Below are positions 14,653 through 24,288 of a stretch of 64,000 nucleotides of DNA, one piece after another. The stretch's first letter is position 1; each line of letters starts with the position of its first letter. Under the pieces are notes generated by a model. The model was not told the DNA's origin. It worked only from the letters and a program-made list of their open reading frames with translations, and did not search any database. The translations under genes were made by a program, and so were the position numbers. Source of the DNA: Strigops habroptila (Eukaryota; Chordata; Aves; Psittaciformes; Psittacidae); NCBI RefSeq assembly GCF_004027225.2, contig NC_044277.2:41040305-41104304 (forward strand), in the 5' to 3' direction.

Positions 14653-17600
14653 GTGGACTTCTGAGATGGAAGGTGTTACCAGTAAGGCCCTGCTCCAAAC
14701 CACACAGAAGTCAGCAGAAAGACCTACTGAATCCAGTAGGCTTTTTGAACACATCCTTCATGTATGACCAGCAAGCTCAATCTCCCAGACCGCTGGCAAA
14801 AAAACACAATAACAGGCAGGTCTGTTTCTTGTCACTGTATGGATGTTTTAGTATTAAACATTCATACCTAAAAAGGCTTGTTTGTTGCACACACACACAG
14901 AGAAACCCCTTAACTATGAAACAGAAGTATAATCCAATTGCCAAGCTGAATACCCAATTGAATTTAGTGCTAGAATTATTTGCTCCTGTTGTATGCTTAC
15001 AGTGCTAGAATATACAGATTATTAAATTCAAATTCTGATTATCATCTACTGATGCCCAAAACTAAAACTGCTTCTCTGCTTCCATTTTCCCTTCTGTAAA
15101 TTCTGGCAAAGTGCTTATTTATATCTGTACCTGAAAAAGTCAGAAGAATAGCAAACAAACACAGTAAATTTACAAATAGATCTATATCAAGCCAATTTTT
15201 TTTCTTTTTTGTAACGTGGATCATATATAAGGAAAAATTTTTGGTGAAAACTGTGTTATAAGCTAATTAAATCTACACATGATATGCAATATATTTCACA
15301 TTTCTTACTAAAACTCTGTTATAAAAGAAAAATAAATATATGAAAGAAGTCTGCTCATTTAAAGAAAAATCAGCAAAACCTAATTTTTAATTATTCAACA
15401 AAGCTCTGCTGTTCTTTTTTTCCACCCTACACAAAATGTAGAATGTATAACATTGTATACTGTGTGCTTTGGAGCTGCATTTTGTAAGCTCCCTGTATTA
15501 TTCCATAGGTGCCCGACACCTGGCTGTGATGGGTCTGGCCACGTGACGGGGAACTATGCATTCCCACAGAAGGTAAAAAAACCATCACACCACATGGGGC
15601 TAGGGAGCTCACGGATCTTGGCAAGCAGTAGCAGAAAAAGGTAGCTTTTATTCTGTGTGCTTCTTTCAGCTTATCTGGTTGTCCTCGTGCCAGGAAAGGA
15701 GGTATCAAAGTGACTCCTACCAAGGAAGAAAAAAGAAGACCCTGAACTTAAGTGAGTACAAAGCAGTGCTCTAACAGAGAAGGGGGAAAAAAAGCCCATA
15801 AGAGTTCAGGAATGGAGGGATCATAGGAGTTGCCCCAGCCACGTGAGAAATAGGACCTAGAGCTGGAGCTGAACCAAGTGTTTTCTGCTTCTAGCAAAGC
15901 TGGTGAAGTCCATCACCTTGAAGGTTGAACAGTGAAGAACAAACTGCTATTCCTGCTTGCATTGTTCCAAATTACTTTAAACAGTGCTAAGAAAGTTGCC
16001 ACTTGGTTGAAAAATTTGGCAAAAACAAAGGAAAACAAATTATTTTCTGCCTGTAGTGAAACATGTCGATTAAATAGAGTGACACGTTCAAGTTCGTATT
16101 CCAGAGAATTTAAATATATGTAAGTCTCATGTCTTTTCCTCTATGTGTAAAATTAAAATTTCACTTAAAGTGAAACCTGGAAACTCAATAGAGATCCACT
16201 ACATTCCTGGCTTGAATACACATTTCATTAAAATCAGTAAACTATAGCTGCCAGAATATAGATATGAAGATTTAGTTGCATACAATGTTGTTTTAATACT
16301 TGCTAATAATATATGAGAAGCTGCATAATACTGACAGAGCAGCACAAAAAAAATCACAAACCTTTCTTTGCAAGTATTTGCATGAATTGATACAAGTTTT
16401 CCAGGTACAGGAAGCTATCCTCTATTCTTTCATACCAGAAACCTAGATAGAGAGGAGAGATGCTGACTTTCCATACACTTTGAAGTGTGTTTATTGCCTG
16501 TGATAGAATTTCCAATTTTCTTTGTTGGTAAGATACTATCTCAATGAATGTTTTAGTTTCTTAGGCTGTACAATTAAATTGTATTTTAAATTGTCTAGTC
16601 TTAAAATCAGCTGAACCCCCATAACTCAACTCGGACGCTCAGGTACAGCGTGCCACCAGGGACTGATTCTTAATCTATTAATGCAAACGTGGCACAGGCA
16701 CCTGGAATTATTTTCTCAGACTTTCTTGAGACTGCCTTTGCCTGCTCTCTCCAGTGAAAACAGGGGTTCTTTTGCTGTGTTTCTGTAGATGTCCAGTGAT
16801 AGGCTGTGATGGCCAAGGTCACATATCAGGTAAATACACTTCTCATCGCACTGCTTCTGGTTGTCCTTTGGCTGCCAAGAGACAGAAGGAGAGTCCCGTC
16901 AATGAGTCTTCACTATCCTGGAAACTGAACAAACAAGAGCTGCCACACTGTCCTTTGCCAGGCTGCAACGGGCTGGGTCATGTTAATAATGTTTTTGTCA
17001 CCCACAGAAGGGTATAATTTGTGTTTTCTCTTTTCATTTTATCTTAATGTTCCACTGTTGAGTTGGCAACATGCAAGGTTACAGTCTGAATAAATTGTGC
17101 TGAAGTCTTTTGAGTAACACCATAATTTACATTGCAGCTCTAGTAATACAGATCAGAATAACTTTCAGAGAGCTGGAATCAACTTTTACCTCTTTTTCTA
17201 TGTTTCCAGGACTTTTCTTCAGATTAGCACAGTGTCTATATGGTTTAAAATTAAATAGAATTCTTTCCTAGGCAAATATCTGTATATCTTTTTACAGAAC
17301 TGCAAATATCATTGAAATGTCACCAGAAAAGATTTAGCAAGAGCAATGGCTGCATTAATTTCATCTTCTACCAGTGGAAAAAACTGCTTTCATAAACTTT
17401 GTGTTGAAATAACTATAACCACACAAAATAAACATGTAGAACTCATATGGACTACACAAGTTTGAATTTACAACAATCTTACAAAGAAAACTACCCTGAC
17501 TAAGCAGGAATCACACATATAACCACACATAAGTAACAATAAACATCATGATTTTATATATCATTGTAAAAACATTTGACCACATTCAGTCAATATTTAC

Positions 17601-20600
17601 TTAAAGAATCTGGCTATAGAATCTGAATTTAATACCTGGCAAAATTTGGTATTCTGTCTGTAATAGGAATTAAGTCTATATTCTATACTTCCTTTGCTTT
17701 CTTACTAACACTCTGAACCAACTTCTCCAATACAAGAATGTCCAAGGTGACTTGAACAAATTCAGAGTCCAGTGTTACCCTGACTTTATGATCTACATCC
17801 CATGTTATAGTCTTTACATTAGGACATTACTGTAAACTGGGGCTAATTAAGCAAATAACATAAATAGTATGCTGTCTGGTTGCAACACATAGTACAGATG
17901 ATTTCTGTCCTACATAATGCTGGAACACACTCAAAATCATGTTAGTTAAAATAAGGAAATAAATATAGCTTTGTGATATGATATCCTTTCCAAGGACATC
18001 TGAAACATAAGAAAACCATGGCTTTGAGACATTCTTCCAGTTAGTTGTCTGCTTTGAACAGAGATACTAAGCAGCATTTTAGAATTGGAAAATTAGCATC
18101 TTTCCTGTGTAGCTTTTAACTAAGCCAGTCCGAAGGTAACTTTAACCTGCAAAGATTGTTTTCTTTCTTTTCATCAATGTGGAAACACCATGTCTGCTAG
18201 GATTTTTTGTTTTAGTTTTTACACAAGCACAAAAATCAACCATTTTCCTGCAAAACAAAATTTTCCTTCACTCCTTACTTGGCTACATCTGAATACATAT
18301 CTCTCTGCCAGTTCTTCAGCATATGGGTATTTCTTCTTTGTTATTTATAAAGATAGTATTAAGACAGTGCAATTCATCTTAGCCCTTTAGTGGGCTATAA
18401 AAATTGCCTCGGATAATTACCGGTTGATGAAATTGTAAGCTTTGAAATAGCAAAATGTAATTTAATGTGAACAGTGGTTAAAAAGCAAACTGACTATATA
18501 ATAGAACCATTCAAAAAAGCTATTACAGTCTACAGGGTATATCCAGAGTTATTATTGTATTGATCATTATTATGTGACAAAAAAATGATACAATAGTTGT
18601 GCACCGTGGAAATCATCCCATTAACTAATTTTTTTTTGGATAGTAAACTTGCCATTTTAAAGGACCATACTGGCCCTCTCCTCTGGAGTATGAGTCCTTA
18701 ATAAAAACAAAAGAGAGGCTTTATTTGTAAGTGTTGGGACTTCAAGAATTCTGTATATGCATCTTCACATAACTTAACAGTGTCTGCCATTGCTATTTTG
18801 ATTATTCTGAAATATGCTTAAGAATTGTTTGCTTATAGGTTGAGAGTTCTGTGCCAATTTTCAAGCTGGAATATACAGTTAAATGGCTCTTTATGAGTTA
18901 TGTCATTCTCTGAAGCTATGCTATAATGGAGATACTGATATGACCTTAGGTACAAAGGTCTGTCCAAGTGCATGATAATATTGCCTGAAAGGATTGTTGC
19001 CATTTTCAAGTGGGTGCTAATGTTTTTTTTCCTATCTGTTTCAGCCTGTCTGGTTGTCCTCTGAATGCACAAACCATAAAAAAGGGCAAAATTTCGGAAG
19101 AATTAATGACTATCAAGCTTAAAGCAAGTGGCGGTAAGGAGATTTGTAAAAGATGATGACATTTATTTAGCTAGAAGGGCCCTGACTCCCATTTATACTT
19201 ATGCCCCTTTATGCCATTCTGGCATTAATTCTCACTCCTTTCAGTTGTCTCCTGCAATAGCAAATCTTGAATAACAAAAATCTTTGTATGAGAGATTATA
19301 AAATTATTCTCATCTACATCATGATAACTCAACATTAAGGGTATGCTCTCATCTTGCATCAGAGCATTATTTTTTTTTTTATTTGGAGATGCTTTCTGTA
19401 TTGTTATTACTAATAAATTATTAGTTACAGATGAGGAGGACTTAGCTGTCTGATGACTAAGGTAAGAAGGGATAAATATTGTGTGCATAAATCGACTCTT
19501 CTCCTTAACTTGAACACTACATGGTTTAGTATCTGTGCAGTACTTGGATAATTTTACTAACCCAACTGTACAGGAATAATTACCAAATAGTTTTAGGGCA
19601 AAATATATAGGAGTCTCCTTTCTTTTACAGCATGCTTTAGAAAGTTGGGTATTGAGACAGGATTCAGGGAACTTAGTCTTTATGCCTCCAACTGCTGAGC
19701 AAAACGCAGCAATGACATTGAGCAAAAGTTTGCTTCCATGTGTCTATATTTTCACAGCGGCAGGGACTACTGCTTATAGTTTTCCCAAGCTGGTTCCACA
19801 GCAGACTTGTTCAGGGCTCTAGGTTTTAAAGCAGTAACAACAGCAACACAAAACTCTAGTCAGAGTTGGTCTCAGAGTGCCACTAAGCAGAAAGAGGGAC
19901 ATGCGCTGCCAGCAGCTGTAGCTGCTCAGTATTTTTCAGAACAAGCCTTTCATTAAAAGACCAGAGGTTTTTGTTCTTTGCTATCTAACTTGCAGGCATG
20001 TAAAAGTGTTTCCTCCTTCTTTTTTTCTATAATGTTTTTTAGCATTTATTTCCCTTTTGCTGCTATTCAAATTTCACTGTTTATCACATGTAACTAAGGC
20101 CATGCTTCTTGAAGTTATTCTGCACCGAGATTTACCCGCACAGAACTTCTTGCAAGATCAGAAGCAGATACATAAGAGCTTATTAAAGTCAGCAATTACA
20201 CTAGTGGAGATGTTACTCTGGGGTGTTTCCTGCAAAAGATGAATTGCTGTTATATTTCTTTTAAAGCAGAAAAAAACCCAAACAACATTGTAACGTTTTT
20301 TACTAAAAACATGGGTTTTAATAAAATTTCCTCTTTCTGGGCAATATTTCCTTTCTGTACCCTCCAGCCTGCAGTTATATGTTGCACTGGAAAAAATAAT
20401 TGTGAAACACAAAGATTCAGAAAGCCCCTTCTATGTTTCAGATCATACAAATGTTTCACAGCTAGGAAACAATTTTGATAGTAAAAGCAAAGCAAGAGGC
20501 AATTTAAGGATCAATCATTTGATCAAAAGCTTGTTATCTTCCTCTTGATCAGTAAAAGATAATGCAGCTTGTTACTCATACATCCATTTATATGTGGACA

Positions 20601-23600
20601 CTTTAAATCTGATATTGGTATTTTCAATTATTTGCAGGTATTGAAAGTGATGAAGAAATCAGACACTTGGACGAGGAAATAAAAGAACTGAATGAATCCA
20701 ATCTTAAAATTGAAGCTGACATGATGAAACTGCAAACCCAGGTATGACATTGACATGAAAGTTTTACCTTTCCTTATGCTACGCTTAAGCAAAATCAATC
20801 AATAAAATGCTATGTAAATGTATGCTTAAACAGTTAGTTTCCTGTACACTTTTTATTTTCCATCACTCAGTGGCACTTAAAAATACCAAAGTCCTACATG
20901 CCATTTTGTATGTTTCTGTTTGTTTGTTATCTGTAAATAAGCAGCAGATTCCTGGGCATTGTCTTAAAGATCTAGTGAATGACAAATTCAGGGCAGTTTT
21001 GAGCTAATCTTGGCAAGCAGAAAAACTGTATTTACCAAACGAAACGTTCATTTTTCTTTGTTGACCAAACCATGAAGAATCCCATGACTGTACTTTTTAG
21101 GGAGGATATTGCCTCTTACCTGCACACTATAAATCTTACTAGAAGTTGACTTTGCTCTTATGTGTAGCTAAGAAAATCTCCCTAGTTCAGTTCACCCATT
21201 GTCAGTTATTCAAATAGTTTGAATTTGGCTCCAGGTAACACCTGGTAAAGAATGGATGCCTTTTGCTAATTTGTGTAGCAGAGAGTTTTAAGGGAGCTAT
21301 GGAAAAGAGTCATTCTCTTTCATTGTTTTGTATACAGGAGAGATTAAATCTTCTTTAAGATGCTGATAGTGATTCTACAGAGTGAACTGAATACGTTCAT
21401 CCCTGCAGGGGCTCCTGGGAGTTCACCCAGGCAGAGCGGCTAAAAGCAAAAGCAGAAGCTTGGTCAATATTTTAGGAATAACAGCTCAAGAATAAAGGTC
21501 CTAAATGAGATCTGGCAACTGAATATGAGTCTAAATTGATCTAAAACAAACTGAGTGTAACCATGCTCCTCTGTATTTGTACCACACTGGAATGTACCGT
21601 GTTGATTAATGCTGTTTTTGCAATAACCACTGTGTGTATGCTCTAAATAAGGGTGAAGTTTATGCCATATATGCTGTATCTAAATGATCCGACTTCACAC
21701 GGCAATGGTTGCACTGTGTGGGAGGTGGTGCTCCATGTCTCGGGACTCTTATTTCAGTTCTCTCTGGTGAACACTATGTTGTTTGCACAGGGAGTGCCCA
21801 ATTTATGCAGTCAGATTTCTTCTCCTAGGACTTGCTCCCTGGTGAAGGCAGTCTGACCAGCAAAGCCTGAACTGAGCTACACCTGAAGCAACACATCCCT
21901 ACCTGGATTCTGCTATCTCCTTATAATCTAGCCTGGGCAGGTGTTACGCCACACTGCTGCAAGCACCCTCCAAAGGAGCAGCTGTAGTGGATTGCAGGCA
22001 GACAAAAAGGGGTTCCTCCCCCGGGCATCATTTTGCTCTGTCACAGTGTGTAAGGAAGGGAAGTAAAGTGGCCACAGCAAGAGACATTTGACTAGTGCAG
22101 AGATGTGCAACCTAATAAGGACAGGGTGGGCATAACAGCTGTGGATGTGACTCTTGCTCTGTGCCTTGTGGAGCCATGGCCAGGCATAGGGGTGGCAGAC
22201 CATGGTTCTGCCCTGCACCACTACCTTGCTGCCTGCTGCAGGGCAAGGATATGGGCAGCAGGGAACCAGGCCCAGCCACTGATGGCTTCTGGTTTTCAGC
22301 ACTGCTTTTGACATATAAGCCTTCAGAGCTGAGTATATTCCCAGTGGGCTCATGCTAAAAAGATATCATTTTGCTACCTCAGACCGTTTTTCCTGCTGTT
22401 TCCAAAACCCTGTGTTCCATTCTGTTTGTCATAGATCATCTTTGTGATGATCGGTGTGCACTCAACCTCTCAATTTTCTTTGCACTCTATTCTTCTCTTA
22501 CTGTTTCCAGTGCCAGCCCTGTTGCTAATCCCAGCCAGCCCACAGCCCTACCCTCCACCCAGAAGCAGGGCAGGAAAGTAGCACAACAGCTAATACCCAT
22601 GCCTTCACTATTGTGGTCGATCAGCAGAGATGCTGTAAGAGCAGGACAGCAATGTAAACATCAGCCTCCCTTCTCCTTCCCTCCACCAGCCTTGCAGCCA
22701 CACTCTCCATCCCAGTTCCACACTGACCTTCCCTCCCGGAGCTCAAAACACTCCTTCCACTGCCGGGCACTCTCCAGTGCCTCACTGCCACAAGGTTTCT
22801 TTGTGAACCAGCATCAGAGTCCATCAGTCCAGAGCAAATACAACCTTTTCCTTGCTCTGAATATTCTGTGGAGAAATTATGATTATCCTAAAAAGAACAT
22901 ACCTGAGTTTTAGATCCATCATGGCCCCTCTCATAACCACGTGACTGCCATTTGGAGTTCAAACTGCAGTTGCAGCGCTGCCAAGAGTCCGTCTGTTTGT
23001 GTGTTTGTACCTGCCTGTGTCTTTTAGATCACATCTATGGAGAGCAATTTGAAAACAATAGAGGAAGAGAACAAACTCATAGAGCAGAACAACGAGAGCC
23101 TGTTGAAGGAGTTAGCCGGCCTTAGCCAAGCTCTCATCTCCAGCCTCGCTGACATTCAACTTCCACAGATGGTAAGACCTCAGCCAGCAGCTTCACACCT
23201 TCTTTGAGGCTGTTTTGCCAGCACTTGAAGCAGTTGAGCAAGCTCAGGGACCAGCAGGAGCACTGGAGCTGCACTAGCAGAGAGCTGTTTTAGGCTAATT
23301 TACTTTGCAGAGATGCTGGTTCATGAAATCTGTGTAATAGCAAGCACAGTTTCTTCCAGGACTGAGCTGACCCTGATATCTCTTGCCCTGTACCACATGG
23401 TGCAGGACAGGCTTTTCCTTCATCCCTCCCTATCTGATTGGCCATCTTGCACAAAGAGTGAAAATTTAACACCAAGAATCCTTATTTACTCTGCTTGTAG
23501 ATCAAAACTTTAACCTGTTTCATACAGGTGATTCTTCTGGAGCCAACAAAGCTCTACCTTCTCAAAACTCCACATCCTCAATGTTTTAGTTGCAAACACA

Positions 23601-24120
23601 GCCTAGACCTACAAAGGTGCTTGGGTTTCTAGAGTTACAGTCCCCTTGCCCAGTTTCAAGAGTGCCACTGGGAGATTGCATGAGGACAGTTAAGGGGATG
23701 TCAGCCACAATCCCAGAGCCAAACAGGCCACAATAAAAAGCAAGTTACATTGACATTTATATCTCCAAACCCTTTTCTTGCTTGGAGTGTGTGGTTCCCC
23801 CCAGCACATGCAGCTCCCTTAATTTCTACAACCACTCCATTCATTTGGATGGCTGCCCTGTTTACGACTTCTCCCCATTTGCCATATCGCTGCTTTTCCA
23901 TGCTTCGGGTTTGGGTGTTTCGGGTTTTTTAGCCTTAATTTTCTCTCCTACAATTATAATCTGTTTTGTCTTCATTTAGGGGCCAATCAGTGAGCAGAAT
24001 TTCGAAGCATATGTAAATACACTCACAGACATGTACAGCAATCTGGAACGGGACTATTCCCCCGAATGCAAAGCTCTGCTGGAAAGTATCAAACAGGCAG
24101 TGAAGGGCATCCATGTGTAG
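5914..24120 (+). CDS. ST18: ST18, 3' ten coding exons (partial gene; spliced)
   Basis: This is the 3' part of a MYT1-family CCHHC zinc-finger transcription factor, a nuclear DNA-binding protein of neuronal and endocrine cells. Ten exons at 5914-6029, 9434-9496, 10324-10392, 15509-15572, 15670-15751, 16789-17011, 19045-19133, 20638-20741, 23028-23171 and 23980-24120 have AG/GT borders. They encode, in order, a linker, four C-x4-C-x4-H-x7-H-x5-C fingers (3 to 6 of the six in the family), a Glu/Leu-rich coiled coil and the end [10 protein letters not shown] assign ST18 rather than MYT1 or MYT1L because, from memory of the human proteins, the linker ([18 protein letters not shown]), finger 6 ([20 protein letters not shown]) and the C-terminus match ST18 nearly residue for residue. 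About 363 residues are present of roughly 1,050. Three of the exons each carry one extra base that breaks the frame (see findings). The 5' exons, with fingers 1 and 2, are outside the window. Confidence 0.95.
8339..8892 (-). mobile_element. Solo LTR of an avian ERVL-type endogenous retrovirus with 5-bp target duplication
   Basis: The LTR proper is 8344-8887 (544 bp). It has TG/CA termini (TGTCATGG on the left, CCAGGACA on the right) and is flanked by a perfect direct repeat GATGT at 8339-8343 and 8888-8892. Five-base duplications fit ERVL-like integrases. Read on the minus strand it opens TGTCCTGGTTTCAGCTGG, followed by a block I recognise from abundant avian LTRs (TguLTR5-like). No gag, pol or env sequence is present, so recombination between the two LTRs of a provirus has probably left a single LTR. 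It sits antisense in an ST18 intron, the orientation usually tolerated. Near 8495-8620 it contains a low-complexity part of AAC/AAT triplets followed by CAAAAC repeats. The 122-residue open frame across this part is an artefact of that composition. Confidence 0.9.
8577..8616. repeat. CAAAAC-type hexanucleotide tract inside the LTR
   Basis: About five near-perfect copies of an AACCAA/CAAAAC unit occur inside the solo LTR, next to an AAC/AAT triplet tract at about 8495-8520. The length is likely to vary between copies and individuals. Confidence 0.8.
9434..9496 (+). CDS. ST18: ST18 exon: zinc finger 3 (first four ligands)
   Basis: This exon is 63 bases: one base completing Thr, 20 codons ([20 protein letters not shown]), then AG of a split Ser. 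It supplies Cys1, Cys6, His11 and His19 of a CCHHC finger. The last Cys comes from the next exon, an intron position repeated in the following finger. The finger is of the type that binds AAGTT-containing sites as part of multi-finger arrays in this family. The acceptor is gcatag and the donor gtaaga. The length and phases fit exactly. Confidence 0.96.
9497..10323 (+). other. ST18: ST18 intron (0.8 kb)
   Basis: This intron interrupts finger 3 between its second His and last Cys. No repeat or exon was seen inside it. The acceptor is tttttcag. Confidence 0.9.
10324..10392 (+). CDS. ST18: ST18 exon: end of zinc finger 3 and linker
   Basis: This exon is 69 bases: one base, 22 codons, then AA of a split Lys. 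It reads [20 protein letters not shown] then EL, giving the last Cys of finger 3 and the short linker to finger 4. The donor gtaagt is a consensus match. The linker sequence is, from memory, identical to human ST18. Confidence 0.96.
14509..14585. repeat. A-rich low-complexity tract
   Basis: This stretch is almost entirely A with scattered C and G. It sits inside an ST18 intron shortly before the AACT repeat. Such a tract can be the decayed tail of a retroposed copy, but no body, target duplication or poly(A) signal is evident. Confidence 0.75.
14621..14652. repeat. (AACT)8 microsatellite
   Basis: Eight uninterrupted AACT units occur in an ST18 intron. A pure tetranucleotide of this length is likely polymorphic. 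Confidence 0.97.
15509..15572 (+). CDS. ST18: ST18 exon: zinc finger 4, with one extra base
   Basis: After one base completing Lys, the exon reads [17 protein letters not shown] in the conserved frame. Then, at GCATTCCCACAGAAG (15558-15572), one base too many is present. The conserved codons for Ser-His-Arg and the AG of the split Ser need 14 bases where 15 are found, and the exon is 64 rather than 63 bases. Read as it stands it gives AFPQK, which loses His19 of the finger. The acceptor (ccatag) and donor (gtaaaa) look normal, and no alternative GT rescues the frame. Confidence 0.93.
15573..15669 (+). other. ST18: Very short ST18 intron (97 bp)
   Basis: The GT..AG intron splits finger 4 at the same place as the 827-bp intron of finger 3. 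Its acceptor tract is gtgcttctttcag. Retention would not give a readable protein, because a stop occurs at 15642-15644 in the frame entering from the exon. Confidence 0.9.
15670..15751 (+). CDS. ST18: ST18 exon: end of zinc finger 4 and linker, with one extra base
   Basis: The exon begins with C completing Ser and then reads [20 protein letters not shown], including the last Cys of finger 4. The A-run at 15729-15734 has six A where the conserved frame (K-E-D-P-E-L) needs five. The exon is therefore 82 rather than 81 bases, and as written the conserved frame runs into TGA at 15743. Splice sites (tttcag, gtgagt) are intact. Confidence 0.93.
15752..16788 (+). other. ST18: ST18 intron (1.0 kb)
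   Basis: AT-rich intron with no repeat or exon seen. The acceptor tttctgtag has a good pyrimidine tract. Confidence 0.9.
16789..17011 (+). CDS. ST18: ST18 exon: zinc finger 5 and most of finger 6, extra G at its end
   Basis: This single exon encodes complete finger 5 ([20 protein letters not shown], then TASGCP), the linker [20 protein letters not shown] and finger 6 up to its second His ([20 protein letters not shown]). Finger 5 is not split by an intron, unlike fingers 3, 4 and 6. The exon should end AG (17010), so that AG plus C of the next exon gives Ser. The genome has AGAAGGGTATAA, where the first usable GT leaves one extra G (17011) in the exon and shifts the frame. A G-run of three instead of two explains this. 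The ATG at 16754 is intronic and not a start. Confidence 0.94.
17012..19044 (+). other. ST18: ST18 intron (2.0 kb)
   Basis: AT-rich intron splitting finger 6. The donor gtataa is weak compared with the other donors of this gene. I found no repeat or exon inside it. Confidence 0.88.
19045..19133 (+). CDS. ST18: ST18 exon: end of zinc finger 6 and basic linker
   Basis: This exon is 89 bases: C completing Ser, 29 codons, then G of a split Gly. It reads [20 protein letters not shown] then MTIKLKASG. It gives the last Cys of finger 6 and a lysine-rich linker leading to the coiled coil. The donor is gtaagg. The frame agrees with both neighbours only if the preceding exon ends at 17010. Confidence 0.95.
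19134..20637 (+). other. ST18: ST18 intron (1.5 kb)
   Basis: No repeat or exon was seen. The minus strand has a 166-codon open frame (19225-19725) that I regard as chance. Confidence 0.88.
20638..20741 (+). CDS. ST18: ST18 exon: coiled coil, first half
   Basis: This exon is 104 bases (two bases completing Gly plus 34 codons) and reads [20 protein letters not shown] then [14 protein letters not shown]. Acidic and hydrophobic residues are spaced in heptad style (I, L, I, L), as expected for the C-terminal coiled coil of MYT1-family proteins, a likely dimerisation or cofactor surface. The acceptor is ttgcag and the donor gtatga. The phase is exact. Confidence 0.96.
20742..23027 (+). other. ST18: ST18 intron (2.3 kb)
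   Basis: The part at about 21850-22830 is richer in G and C than its surroundings and holds several long open frames, including one of 180 codons on the + strand at 22371-22913. None resembles a known protein or connects to a splice pattern. Confidence 0.85.
23028..23171 (+). CDS. ST18: ST18 exon: coiled coil, second half
   Basis: This exon is 144 bases, 48 whole codons. It reads [20 protein letters not shown], then [20 protein letters not shown], then ADIQLPQM. It continues the heptad pattern (L, I, L, I, L, L, L) and ends in a short Pro-containing stretch that marks the end of the coiled coil. The acceptor is cttttag and the donor gtaaga. Confidence 0.97.
23172..23979 (+). other. ST18: ST18 last intron (0.8 kb)
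   Basis: No repeat or exon was seen. The acceptor is ttcatttag. Confidence 0.9.
23980..24120 (+). CDS. ST18: ST18 terminal coding exon with stop codon
   Basis: The exon has 46 codons plus TAG (24118-24120). It reads [20 protein letters not shown], then [20 protein letters not shown], then VKGIHV. From memory this conserved C-terminal domain matches human ST18 almost residue for residue, while MYT1 or MYT1L tails differ (ending more like RGIQV). Together with the linker exon this settles the paralogue. The frame is intact from 19045 to the stop. Confidence 0.97.
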   Translation, partial: GPISEQNFEAYVNTLTDMYSNLERDYSPECKALLESIKQAVKGIHV

Positions 24121-24274
24121 GATGTGAAAGCTGCTGGGCAACAGAAATTACTTAACAGCAGTAAACTCCAGATGGATCTGTTAGGAGTTCATGTACTGCT
24201 AAGGGGTGTAGGTTGCCATGCTGCATTTACAATTGCAACATTGCACTAATTTTTTTCCCAGCTGACATAAAAAA

Positions 24275-24288
24275 AATAAAAGAATAAA
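24275..24288 (+). terminator. ST18: Candidate proximal poly(A) signals of ST18
   Basis: Two AATAAA hexamers (24275-24280 and 24283-24288) lie about 155 bases after the stop. If used they would give a very short 3' UTR. The context is A-rich and no strong GT-rich downstream element follows immediately, so usage is uncertain. Confidence 0.35.

Larger units (their letters stand above)
10393..15508 (+). other. ST18: ST18 intron (5.1 kb)
   Basis: This is the longest complete ST18 intron in the window. It is AT-rich. A poly-A-rich segment lies at about 14509-14585, directly followed by an AACT microsatellite at 14621-14652, and a C-run lies at about 11716-11724. No exon or recognisable transposon was found. 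Confidence 0.88.

Noticed and set aside
15453..15644. Open frame reading through the finger 4 exon into the 97-bp intron
   Set aside because: Its start lies upstream of the splice acceptor and it ends at an intronic stop. Spliced exons explain the conserved part.
16754..17017. ATG at 16754 as an internal start for a short ST18 form
   Set aside because: The first residues are encoded by intron sequence ending in a clear polypyrimidine tract and AG. The conserved protein begins exactly at 16789.
19225..19725. 166-codon minus-strand open frame inside an ST18 intron
   Set aside because: In about 128,000 codon positions over six frames one frame this long is expected by chance to order of magnitude. 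It has no recognisable motif, and nothing in its surroundings suggests a promoter.
22371..22913. 180-codon plus-strand open frame in an ST18 intron
   Set aside because: Its Ser/Pro-rich composition follows a less AT-rich patch. It resembles no family, does not connect in frame to the exon at 23028, and lies in a clear intron.
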